Assembly: GCF_029867415.1 (NCBI RefSeq)
Contig: NW_026705178.1
Coordinates: 253,001 to 317,000, forward strand
Reading direction: 5' to 3'
From: Vicia villosa
Taxonomy: Eukaryota; Streptophyta; Magnoliopsida; Fabales; Fabaceae
Length of the DNA: 64,000 nucleotides
Position numbers and translations under genes: made by a program. Below the pieces are notes generated by a model. That model ran no database searches, had not been told where the DNA came from, and was given only the letters and a program-made list of their open reading frames with translations. Shown here one piece after another: positions 35,623 through 46,985 of the stretch. Numbering within the stretch: position 1 is the first letter of the stretch; each line of letters opens with the position of its first letter.

Positions 35623-38600
35623 ATCCGGCTCGAACTCCATCAAAAATGATAATGTTACAGTTCCACGTCTTGATATCTTTGAGAATCCAATTGACCAAGC
35701 TGATGAGGATAGTGGGGAAGATTGTGAAGTCCCCGAGGAATTGGCAAGACTTTTGAGACAAGAGGAGAAATCTATTCAGCCACATCAAGAAGCCATAGAA
35801 ATCATCAACCTCGGTACAGAAGAAGCAAAGAGAGAAGTCAAGATAGGGGCTGCTTTGCAAAGTGACGTAAAGAGAAGGTTGATTGAGCTTCTTCGAGAGT
35901 ATGTTGACATCTTCGCCTGGTCATACGAAGACATGCCTGGTTTAGACACGAATATAGTTATGCACAGGTTACCGCTTAAACCAGAATGTCCGCCTGTAAA
36001 GCAAAAACCACGAAGAACTCGACCTGATATGGCTTTGAAAATCAAGGAAGAAGTTGAAAAACAGTTGAAGGCTGGTTTCTTATCTGTGTGTGAATATCCT
36101 CCTTGGATTGCAAACATAGTACCCGTTCCTAAGAAGGACGGAAAGGTACGCATGTGTGTTGACTACCGAGATTTGAATAGGGCAAGTCCGAAGGATGATT
36201 TCCCTCTGCCTCATATTGATGTGCTAGTTGACAACACTGCTCAGTATTCGGTGTTCTCTTTCATGGATGGTTTTTCTGGCTATAATCAAATAAAGATGGC
36301 TCCTGAAGATATGACCAAGACTACTTTCACCACTCCGTGGGGTACGTATTGTTACAAGGTGATGCCTTTTGGTCTTAAGAATGCTGGTGCAACATATCAA
36401 CGAGCAATGGTGACCCTCTTCCATGACATGATCCATAAAGAGATTGAGGTGTACGTCGATGATATGATTGCAAAATCCCAAACTGAGGAGGAACACTTGG
36501 TATATCTTGAGAAATTGTTTGCTCGTTTGCGAAAATTCAAGTTGAGGCTTAATCCAAACAAGTGCACTTTTGGAGTGCGATCAGGAAAGCTACTTGGATT
36601 CATTGTGAGTCAACGAGGGATTGAGGTTGACCCTGATAAAGTAAGAGCAATACAGAATATGCCAGCACCAAAGAATGAAAAAGAAGTTCGAGGGTTCCTT
36701 GGGAGATTGAATTATATAGCCAGGTTCATTTCTCATCTCACTGACACTTGTGAACCCATCTTTAAGTTGCTGCGCAAAAATCAAGATATCCGTTGGGATG
36801 ATCGTTGTCAGGAAGCCTTCGAAAAGATCAAGCAGTATCTCCAAGAGCCACCAATTCTCATGCCTCCGGTTCCTGGGAGGCCGCTTCTTATGTACTTAAC
36901 TGTGCTTGAAGGATCTATGGGGTGTGTGCTGGGCCAACATGACGAGTCCGGTCGAAAAGAGTGCGCCATTTATTACCTGAGCAAAAAGTTTACCGATTGT
37001 GAATCCCGCTACTCACTACTCGAGAAAACTTGCTGTGCTTTGGTATGGGCTGCTCGCCGACTGAGACAGTATATGCTGACCCACACCACTCTATTGATCT
37101 CCAAAATGGACCCGATAAAGTACATCTTTGAAAAACCGGCCCTTACAGGAAGGCTAGCCCGGTGGCAAATGCTTTTATCAGAATATGATATCCAGTATGT
37201 CACACAGAAGGCCATCAAGGGAAGTGTCCTTGCAGATCATCTTGCTCATCAGCCATTAGAAGAGTATCAATCAATGAAGTTTGACTTTCCTGATGAAGAT
37301 ATCATGAAACTGGATGATAATGAAGGACCCGAACCAGGAGAGCGATGGACTCTCACGTTCGACGGTGCATCAAATGCTATGGGCCATGGTATTGGGGCAG
37401 TTTTGACTTCTCCTCGTCAAACTCACATCCCTTTCACAGCTAGAATATGCTTTGATTGCACAAACAATGTTGCAGAGTACGAAGCTTGCATAATGGGCCT
37501 CGAAGCAGCCATTGATATGAGGATCAAGATCCTTGAGGTTTATGGGGATTCTGCATTGGTCATACATCAAGTAAGAGGTGATTGGGAAACACGACACCCC
37601 AATTTAGTTCCTTACAAGGACTATATTTTGGAGTTGTTGCCCGCTTTTGAGGAAATCACTTTCAATCACATCCCCCGAGAGGAAAATCAATTGGCAGATG
37701 CTTTGGCTACTTTGGCGGCTATGTTCAGAGTTAGCTCCCCTAAAGAAGTACCAGACATAACGATCCTCCGTTACAAAGAGCCTGCCCATGCATTCCCTGC
37801 TCATTGCCTCACTACTGAAGATGTGTATGATGAAAAGCCATGGTACTACGACATCAAGAGGTATGTTGAGAAGCAAGAGTATCCCGAAGATGCTACGATT
37901 GGTGATAAGCGAACGCTTCGAAGGTTAGCATCCAAATTCTTCTTGTCAGGAGACGTCCTGTACAAAAGAAACTATGATTCAGTTTTGCTCAGATGCGTGG
38001 ATAGACACGAAGCAGAATTGATCATGCGGGAAATTCATGAAGGATCTTTTGGAACTCATTCCAATGGACATTCTATGGCCAAAAAGATCTTGCGAGCAGG
38101 ATATTATTGGATGACGATTGAAAGTGATTGTTATGTGTATGTGAAGAAATGTCACAAATGCCAAGTGTATGCTGACAGAATTCATGTCCCTCCAACTCCT
38201 CTGAACGTTCTGACATCACCTTGGCCTTTTGCTATGTGGGGCATAGACATGATCGGACGGATAGAGCCACAAGCTTCAAATGGACACAGATTTATTCTTG
38301 TTGCTATCGACTACTTCACCAAATGGGTTGAAGCTGCTTCTTACAAGAACGTAACCAAGCAAGTCGTTACTCGCTTCATCAAGAAAGAAATCATATGCCG
38401 ATATGGGGTTCCAAACAAGATCATCACTGATAATGGGTCCAATCTTAATAACAAGATGATGGCAGAGTTGTGCGAAGAGTTCAAGATTGAACACCACAAT
38501 TCATCACCCTACCGGCCAAAGATGAATGGCGCAGTCGAAGCTGCTAACAAGAATATAAAGAAGATCGTCCAGAAGATGGTTAGAACGTATAAAGACTGGC

Positions 38601-39088
38601 ATGAAATGTTACCGTTTGCTTTGCATGGCTATAGAACTTCGGTTCGTACTTCAACTGGGGCAACTCCCTTCTCTCTCGTCTACGGTATGGAGGCCGTACT
38701 ACCTGTCGAAGTGGAAATTCCTTCGTTGAGAGTCTTGATGGACGCCAAACTCGATGAAACAGAATGGGTTCAAACGAGGCTTGATCATCTCAATCTAATT
38801 GAGGAGAAACGCTTATCTGCTATCTGCCATGGCCAGTTGTACCAAAAGAGGATCAAGAAAGCGTATGACAAGAAGATTCGGCCTCGAGAATTCCACATAG
38901 GTGACCTAGTCGTAAGGAAGGTCTTGCCAATTCATACCGATCCAAGGGGCAAATGGACTCCCAACTATGAGGGACCATACATTGTGAAGAAAGCATTTTC
39001 AGGTGGTGCTTTAATCCTGACCAAGATGGATGGGGAAGACGTTCCGCTTCCAGTCAATTCAGACTCAGTCAAAAAATACTACGCATAA
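35623..39088 (+). CDS. Ogre reverse transcriptase / RNase H / integrase
   Basis: Copies and integrates the element. Residue numbers here count from the ATG at 35741, but translation is expected through splicing from 35623, as the frame is open from there. RT: KKDGKVRMCVDYRDLN, YVDD at residues 238-241 and LLGFIVSQRGIEV. The native RNase H region (about 380-450) has YLTVLEGSMG where the catalytic Asp normally stands. A second, archaeal-type RNase H carries the set Asp541, Glu579, Asp603, Asp653. Integrase: zinc-binding H-H-C-C (GHSMAKKI ... KKCHKCQ) and catalytic Asp836, Asp897, Glu933 with 35 residues between the last two. A C-terminal GPYIVKKAFSGGALIL part resembles the usual integrase tail. 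TAA at 39086-39088. No breaks. Confidence 0.95.
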
Positions 39089-41530
39089 AAGACCCGCTAG
39101 GTCGACGTACCTAGGCAAAATAAGGGCATCCCGGCAAACCAAAAGGGTTTGGGCAAAAAATTAGGGATAAAACAAAAAAAAAGAATAACCCGCTAAGTTG
39201 AAAACCCGAAAGGGCGACTTAGGCAAAAAGGGGTATCCCGCTGGATTGAAAACCCGAAAGGGCGATCCAGGCAAAAGTTAGGGATCAAAAGCGAGAGGCT
39301 GCAGTCTGAATATCCTTCACAAAGACCACTATACGCCCTTGGCAGAACGGACAGATCAATCCAACCATTACCCTTCTGAAGCAAAGCATTGAGAGGATCG
39401 AAGATATGGGAATTGTAGCAATATCAGTTTTAATGGAAACTCGAGCATTTCTCTTTGCCATTTTGCTTTTTGCATTTTATTTTCCTTTCGCAACTACCTC
39501 ATTTAGGAGTTGCTTCCTTGTACAGAAGCCTATCCACAGGCATTCCATCAATAAAATGATCTTTTGATAAGAAGTGTTCTTTCCTGCTTTTCATTTTTTC
39601 GCATGCGAGGTGATTTAATTCGTTATTAAACATTGCATTGAAAACATGGGGAATAATAATCACAAAATCAAAACGAAACATGATGTTACATAAACATAAA
39701 AGTGCTCTAAGGGGCACCATTGGCGTCCAAACGTTGTTTTCCGTGCAGGTTGCAGGTTCTAGTCGTCATCGTGGCTTACGACATGCCACAAAGGGCGTCA
39801 TCATCCCGCGTGAAAGTTCAAGCGTATAATTCATCAGTACTGGTAAGCACAAGACACCGGAAGAAATCCATGTCTCTTCCCTACACGGCAGACAAAGAAG
39901 TGTCCATCAGAACCCACGTTTCCCCAAGCAGTATAAGATGTAAGGAAAGTCGAGCAAAGTCACTTCCTCCCCAACAGAGTTATGCTCTAATCCTCCACAC
40001 AGTTGCCAATCATCTTTGGCACTATGAGGTTTTCAACGCCCACCCACAATGGCGTCTCAAGATCACAAGCAACGGACCCCAATGATCCTACTCTTCTGTC
40101 CCACCAAGGGCCTTTATTTGGCACTCTCTGCATATAGTTTCCATGGCATATAACATCGCATCCTCAAAAGCGTAGCATATCCATCAAAGGGGATCATTAC
40201 GCCATGCATCAAAATCCAAACATGCATACAAAGCATAAGCCAGATAATACAAATCATCACTCAATCAAGACAATAATACATCCCCACACAAAAGGTTGTC
40301 CTTACAAATTCCGATTGATATCTGCTACTACATTTCAAATCTCCTCCAACCACGGTGCCGATGCGAGGTATCTTCAATCTCTGATGAGCGTCTGACACAA
40401 TGACTTCTTTTGTCCCTCGATGTCGAGTCGATGTTGAGTCATAAGATCGCCACGAGATCTTATTCCTTTCCAAAGTGTGGAAAATCGCACGAGATTTTCT
40501 TTCGATGTTGAGTCATAAGATCGCCACGAGATCTTATTCCTTTCCAAAGTGTGGAAAATCGCTCGAGATTTTCTTTCGATGTTGAGTCATAAGATCGCCA
40601 CGAGATCTTATTCCTTTCCAAAGTGTGGAAAATCGCACGAGATTTTCTTTCGATGTTGAGTCATAAGATCGCCACGAGATCTTATTCCTTTCCAAAGCGT
40701 GGAAAATCGCACGAGATTTTCTTTCGATGTTGAGTCATAAGATCGCCACGAGATCTTATTCCTTTCCAAAGTGTGGAAAATCGCACGAGATTTTCTTTCG
40801 ATGTTGAGTCATAAGATCGCCACGAGATCTTATTCCTTTCCAAAGTGTGGAAAATCGCACGAGATTTTCTTTCGATGTTGAGTCATAAGATCGCCACGAG
40901 ATCTTATTCCTTTCCAAAGTGTGGAAAATCGCACGAGATTTTCTTTCGATGTTGAGTCATAAGATCGCCACGAGATCTTATTCCTTTCCAAAGTGTGGAA
41001 AATCGCACGAGATTTTCTTTCGATGTTGAGTCATAAGATCGCCACGAGATCTTATTCCTTTCCAAAATGTGGAAAATCGCACGAGATTTTCTTTCGATGT
41101 TGAGTCATAAGATCGCCACGAGATCTTATTCCCTTTTCTTCTATTGACGAGTTGATCGCCACGAGATCTTCTTTCGAGGTTGAGTCATAGATCGCCACGA
41201 GATCTTATTCCTTTCAGTCCTGACGTTGAGTCGTAAATCGCACGAGGTCTTTTTCTTTCAGTCATTGTTTCATGAAACATTCTCTTTGAAAACCTTGTAT
41301 TGGCACCTTGGCTACGTTACAAGCTATCACCTTTCTTCCAATTACTCACTGTAAATATTCTCACAAAAAAAAAAGCAAAATTCTCTTTCCCCAGCAGATA
41401 TCAAAACAAAAGCAAAGAATAAAGATTACTCCATCTTTTCTGGACAAATTTCAGGTCTTTGATATTTAATCTTCTTCTACCTCGAATGTTCGAAAGGCTA
41501 ACGCCAATCTCACCTTCAGGTTTAAGATGA
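39089..41530 (+). other. Ogre long 3' untranslated region
   Basis: Non-coding, 2.4 kb. At 39089-39280 it has diverged repeats of CCCGCTAG/GTTGAAAACCCGAAAGGGCG type. It then has unique sequence to 40428, the 74-bp tandem array, and A-rich sequence. Variable 3' regions with tandem repeats are known for Ogre-like elements. Confidence 0.75.
40429..41265. repeat. 74-bp tandem repeat array in the Ogre 3' region
   Basis: Units start at 40429, 40503, 40577, 40651, 40725, 40799, 40873, 40947, 41021 and 41095, exactly 74 bp apart: nine complete copies and a partial tenth. They begin CGATGTTGAGTCATAAGATC and are nearly identical (single changes such as GCTCGAG for GCACGAG). Shortened, diverged units continue to about 41265. 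Each unit contains GATCGCCACGAGATC, an imperfect inverted repeat. It is a satellite-like array inside a retroelement. Confidence 0.95.
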
Positions 41531-41545
41531 TTAAATAGGGGCAGC
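41531..41545 (+). promoter_or_regulatory. polypurine tract of Ogre
   Basis: TTAAATAGGGGCAGC directly precedes the 3' LTR; the purine-rich AAATAGGGG core fits plus-strand priming. Confidence 0.75.
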
Positions 41546-43336
41546 TGTCATACCCCAAATTTGTCCTACCCCTTTACTTCTAACTGGCTTAGGCTTTGCA
41601 TTCATGTACATGCATCACTCAGGTCATAATCCATACCCATGCATGCATACCATAGGTACTATTCAAGGGCTAGCAAGAGAAAACTCCATTGTAAAGAAGT
41701 TTGATCAGAGAATAAGAAAACAGAGGTAGAATCATGCGGCTCTATGTTCATTAAAGTCCTCCTGGATTGGGGTGTCTCTCTGCTTCAAATCAGGGCATTG
41801 ATTGAAGAGTGCAAGCTTGCAAACCGTCTGGTTCTTTAAATCAAGGTTTCTTTGACCAAAGTCAACCAGTTGACTTTCTAGTCAACATTTAATCAGAGGT
41901 GGCTTCTATGTGTGGAAAACTTCTCATACTGACTGCGTGGAGGTGTTTGTTTGACTGGATGTGGGTAAAAGAGATTTAATCGGGAATTTCATCAATAGTC
42001 GAAAAATCGGGACGGTTGACTTTCGGGTCAAAATCAGGTCAATCACTCAAATGTTGGCTTTTGGTGGAAAATCGGTCAAGAAAAGTCAAAGAATGAATAA
42101 AATCGGAAGTTTGACAAAAGTTGCCAAAAATAGAAAAAAGATCAAAAATGGAAAGTTTTCATACTTAGAAAAATTTTGGCCTTTAAAAGCTTGATGATCA
42201 GCCTACTTCACAGCATAATTACACGTGGCAAATGACATTTTCTGGAAAAGTTCCCAACATCAAAGTTGTTCCTCTCATGGAGGAGAACAACTTTGTGGTT
42301 GGACACTTTTTCATTTGATTCTTGGTTGAAGAGTTTAGAAAGTGCAAAGATGGAAGAATCAAACTAATCTAAGTCATGACACAAGGCAAGTTTTTCTGGT
42401 CACGTGTATGCATTCCATCGAACATGTGGTGCGCCAACTTCCAATTCAATTTCCAAGAGCTATGGGCATGTCTTGGATCCAAAGTAAGAATCAAAGCGTT
42501 CTATGTCATGCCATCCATGAATTAAGCCAAGAATAAGCAAATTTGGACAAGTCCCGTGTGAGATACAAGACCCCAAAGGGCATCTCTCGCAAGTTCATAC
42601 GTTGGTAAAAACTTGAGCCTAATCCTGGGCAACGCAGAGGCATTTCATCGAACATGTGGCATACCGAATTCAAAGCTGATTCTAGAGAGCTGTAAATACT
42701 TTTTTGAAGCAATTCTAATGCTAAGACATTTGATTACGTGCCCTCTATCCAATGAACTGAAGTTCTCTATTTTTTGTCACATGGTTGGTTAGATACTAAG
42801 CCCTAAAGTTGTGCCCTTAGCTAGTTTTGTTTGGGCAAAGATGTAGTCTATTTTCCCAAGTCATGTGCGCGGGCGTCCACACAGTGGCGTGTCAATGTTG
42901 GTAAGTTCCTTTGCCACGCTTCCAAGCATCATCTCAACAAGCTCCCAACATGAATGATGATCTATCCCGGGCCCTCTCTACGTTGGTCGTAAGTTTGAAG
43001 ATGATAGTGACCCATGGAGAAAGTTCTGATAGCGCAAACATGACCATCCGGAATGCTTTCAAGGCCAAGCCAAGTTAACTCATTGCAGCAGCTGCAAGGT
43101 GTTGCACTACGCCTTGCCATTGCTTACTAAGATCATGCACCATGCTGCACACAAAAAGCATGTATAAGAACCTACCCCATTTCACCATGACTTGCTCACT
43201 AAGGGTAGAGAAGAAAATGATACACTGCACAACACCACATAATAACTTCTATGCAACCTCACCATATAAAAAGACAAAGCTCTTCGTAAACACACACGCC
43301 TCATTTTTCACAGTTTCGAACAACACAACTCTTCTC

Positions 43337-43378
<42 letters not shown>

Positions 43379-46172
43379 CTACTTCATCAAGTCACCTTCA
43401 AAGTTTGTTACAAGTTGTAACAAACTCTAACAGAACCGAAACCACCACCATAACCACACTCCTTCCACCTTCACCTTCTTCATCACGCCAACCTTCAACC
43501 ACCACTCTCCTCCGCCTCTAACCATCAACCATCATAACAAACTCTTAATCACCTTCAAATCTTCATCCATTTTCCAAGACTTCATCATCTCCAAACTCAA
43601 CGTATTCATCATCCCCGAATCAATCTCCGTCTTCATCTAGCTCCAAGCACCACCACTATCATCATGATTCTGCTCGTGTCATCATCATCACAGTGTGGTT
43701 TCAGGCAACAGCATAAAATCCTCTAAGATCCTGAGTGTGATTCGCAGAAGTTTAAAGCATTTCCATCATCATTTCACCGAGAGTCAGGATTCAAGAGCAA
43801 CACAAGAGTGGATCTTCCTCCTCGTTTTTAATCCAAGAATCTGAACAAGTAAGTATTTCGAACTCCCTGAGCATATTAATACTACTATGTGAGATGGATG
43901 ATTGTTGCCTTGCATAGCTTTGGATTCTTAAGTGTTGATTTCGATTTGCTTCGAATATGTTGTTATCTGAATGTTAAACTGTTCGTTTGAGTTCTACAAG
44001 TGATTATGAACACGTTAGCATGCTTAGAGTGAGTTTTGATGAAGGTTCCTTACGTTAGGGTTTCAGGTTTGATCATGGTTTGGATGTTAGAGAAAGAGTT
44101 AATAGAATCTAAAGCCAGATTCGTGCTCAGCACGAAAATCCGAAGGGAGTAGTGTGTTGTTCCCTTATTTCTGGGCGAATCGCAGTATAGTTCCGACGGG
44201 GTTGATCGGAGAAGATGACCGGAGGTGGCTCTCCGGCATCTATTTTGTTGTTCACGTTTTCAACCCTCTTTGCTTACGTGGCACGCCCTAATTGGATTCT
44301 GGTTCCCATTTAATTGCAGTTTTGTCCATATTCATATGATTAGGTGATGAAGTGGAACGTGATGATTGGCTTAGACATCAGTTTTTGTCATGTAGTGAGT
44401 TAAGTGACCTGACCCAATTGACATAATGTTCACTCTTTTTCATGTTATGTTTGATCACATATGAATCACATGAGATAAATGCTGGAATAAAAACAAATAA
44501 AAGTGGCATAATAAAGGGAAATGGAAGTGAGCATTGGACCATACGCAATTGGGCCTGGAGTTTTCCTGGATTGCACCCTGGTTTTGCTAACACACATGTA
44601 GCGTAGTGAGTTTGGGCCTGAGCGTCCCTGCTTTCTCCACCCCCAGTTTCGGGCCCAATTCCTGCATTTAACTGATTTTAGTTCATTTGAATAATGCTGA
44701 CGCACCCCCTTGTAGTTTAGATTTAATTTTAGTTTTCCATTAACTTTTGTTTCATAAAACCTTTTTAACTCAAATAAATATGTATAAAAATTGTTTTTAG
44801 GTATTGTAGTGTGTGTAAATAATGTTCATAATTTTTGTTGATTTTTGTTAATTGTTTTGACGCTTTTAATAAACTTTTTCTTTACAATATCTTGAGTTCT
44901 CTTTTGTTTTTTAGCTTCCTTGTAAATAAATGTTGTTAATGGACTTAGAAATAAGTTTAGTCCCGTTTTTTGCATAGAATTAATGGATGTATGTGTGCTC
45001 GTGAGTATCTTGTGTTTGCTATAATTCTCAATTTTATTTGTCGCATATTGATTTTCCTTTACCTATTCCATGTATAGTTCCTATTAATGAATTGTATAGT
45101 TTTTTCATTTTAAATCCCCTATATTAGACAACTTAGATTAGATTTAGAAATAGTTCCCTTCCTTCATTCTTTTCCCTTTCGACTTTTAAAATACTTAATA
45201 AATATCGTTGAAGATCATACCGTTACTACATTTTATAGTAGGAAAGAAATGATTGGGGTGTAGGCCCCGATGTATGTTCTTTCCTACTTAGCGGAGAAGA
45301 AATGGTTGAAGTGTGAAGCTTCGACGTATTTCTTAACCGTTGTTTAGAGAAACGATCGTGGTGTAGGCCTCGATGTGCATTCTCTAAATATTCACAAAAA
45401 ACTCTTTTTGTATCTCCTTTACTTAGCGGAGAAGAAATGATTGAGGTGTGAAACCTCGATGTATTTCTTAACCGTTATTTAGAGAAACGATTGTGGCGTA
45501 GGCCTCGATGTGCGTTCTCTAAATATGCAAAATAAAACTCTTTTTGGTATGATCTGAGTCACAAAGTAAAATCCCCATAAAACACACCAACCAAAAACAC
45601 TTCAAAAAACACTAATAAATGGTCAGATTTAAAACAAAGTAAGGAAGTGATGCGAGACCTTGTAGTGGGTTCTCGTCATCATGGAATTACCCTAAAAGAC
45701 ACAAACCAATCTCTTTTTTCTTTTCTTAAGGGCAAGTTATCTCCGCTCCATTGCATCCTAGGCGATCCCTTATGCAAGAGCGTGAGCGTTAACGCCGCCC
45801 AACTAAAAAACACAAAACAAACAGAAAATCGTGAGCCGAGCTACGGTAACTCTGATTCCTGAAAAGGATACGTAGGCAGCGGGGTAGGGCCCGTGCGAGT
45901 ACAATTCTTTATTTTCCCTACATTTTGCATTCATTTCGCATTTAGACATAGACATAGTACACACCCTTTAGATAGAAACAAACATAGGTGGATACCATCG
46001 AGTACGATGGGCGTGAGGGGTGCTAATACCTTCCCCTCGCGCAACCGACTCCCGTACCTTGATTCTCTGGTCGCAAGACCCTGTTCCTTTTGTTAGGTTT
46101 TCTGATATTCCTTTCCCTTATGGGATAAATATATTGGTGGCGACTCTGTTCATTTTTCGCGAGCGTGCGACA
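41546..46172 (+). repeat. 3' LTR of Ogre (4627 bp)
   Basis: Same start and end as the 5' LTR, with six transitions and an 8-bp shorter CT tract. It contains the second copies of the TATA box (43265) and of the stem-loop array (45237-45523). Followed by the right ATGCT duplication. Confidence 0.96.
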
Positions 46173-46177
46173 ATGCT
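46173..46177. repeat. target-site duplication, right (ATGCT)
   Basis: Second copy of ATGCT, matching 24423-24427. Confidence 0.95.
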
Positions 46178-46479
46178 TTCGAGTTTTGTTTATGAAAAAA
46201 TGATGTTTTTTAGTTTGGTTTAGTGGAGAAGCAGAGTGTCGTATATAAAAGATGACGTTTAAAGGTAGAAGATGAAGTTCCTCTAAGTTAGAAGTTCGTC
46301 TAAGTTTTAGGTTTCACGTGAATCATCAATAGTAGTGTCTTGAGTGTTGATAATAACTAAATGTACGACCAAGATTTGTTTATGGATAGTGAAGTAACTC
46401 AATAAGCGCTCTACATACAAAAACAGTTGTATTAAATAATTGTTGTTATATGTCTTTTAATAAAATATAATAGGGATCT
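46178..46479. other. intergenic sequence, right flank of Ogre
   Basis: Continuation of the pre-insertion locus from 24427. No coding region, repeat or known element recognised. Confidence 0.5.
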
Positions 46480-46985
46480 TCTCCGGTGAATTTTTCAATC
46501 TCATACTTTGTTGAAGGCATCTTCTTCATACTCACCGCACCAATTTGTTGTGAAAAACGATGTTAAGAACAAAGTATAATAGGGAATTAGGGAAAACAAG
46601 AAGAACAAGGATTGGTTATAACTGTTATTCTTTCCTTTCTCTTTAAAACAAGATTACAAGTTACAAGAATAACAAATAACTCTCTCACCCTAAATTAGGA
46701 TTTGCAGTATGCAATGATGAAAGACTAGTATGTTATTTATAATAAAACCTAACATACTAAACTAATAAGATTTTTCACAAATAACTATTACAAGCTAACT
46801 TAGGGTACAAGCTAACTTAACCAATTGGATATTACAAACAGACCCAATTCGAATTACTAACAACCATAGCATTTCAACACCCACATACTAGAACACACTT
46901 CGACTACAGTATGTAGGTCTTCGACACAATCTCTATCGAAACAGAAGCTACCCTTCGACACACTAGAGTTCAATCCAATTCTCAT
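46480..46985 (-). mobile_element. copia LTR plus start of gag (fragment)
   Basis: Read on the minus strand, the sequence ends near 46540-46480 with ATTGGTGCGGTGAGTATGAA and then encodes KKMPSTKYEIEKFTGED, which resembles the usual N-terminus of Ty1/copia Gag (KYEIEKFTG). The AT-rich 46560-46985 in front is then its 5' LTR. No downstream Gag or pol follows. Fragment cut off on both sides. Confidence 0.5.

Larger units (their letters stand above)
24428..46172 (+). mobile_element. full-length Ogre retrotransposon (Ty3/gypsy, Tat lineage), 21,745 bp
   Basis: LTRs of 4635 and 4627 bp start TGTCATACCCC and end GCGTGCGACA. They are flanked by the 5-bp duplication ATGCT. A tRNA-Arg-type primer site, an extra ORF before gag, a Gag-Pro ORF, a short intron, an RT/RNase H/RNase H/integrase ORF, a long 3' untranslated part with tandem repeats, and a polypurine tract follow in that order. 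This is the known architecture and size of Ogre elements of Fabeae. All three long ORFs are open. The LTRs differ by six substitutions (all transitions) and a CT-repeat length change by eye, so the insertion is very recent and potentially autonomous. Confidence 0.96.

Noticed and set aside
40429..41140. Regularly repeated 74-bp units resembling a CRISPR array
   Set aside because: The units are contiguous with no unique spacers, and lie in a plant retrotransposon 3' region; this is a tandem repeat.
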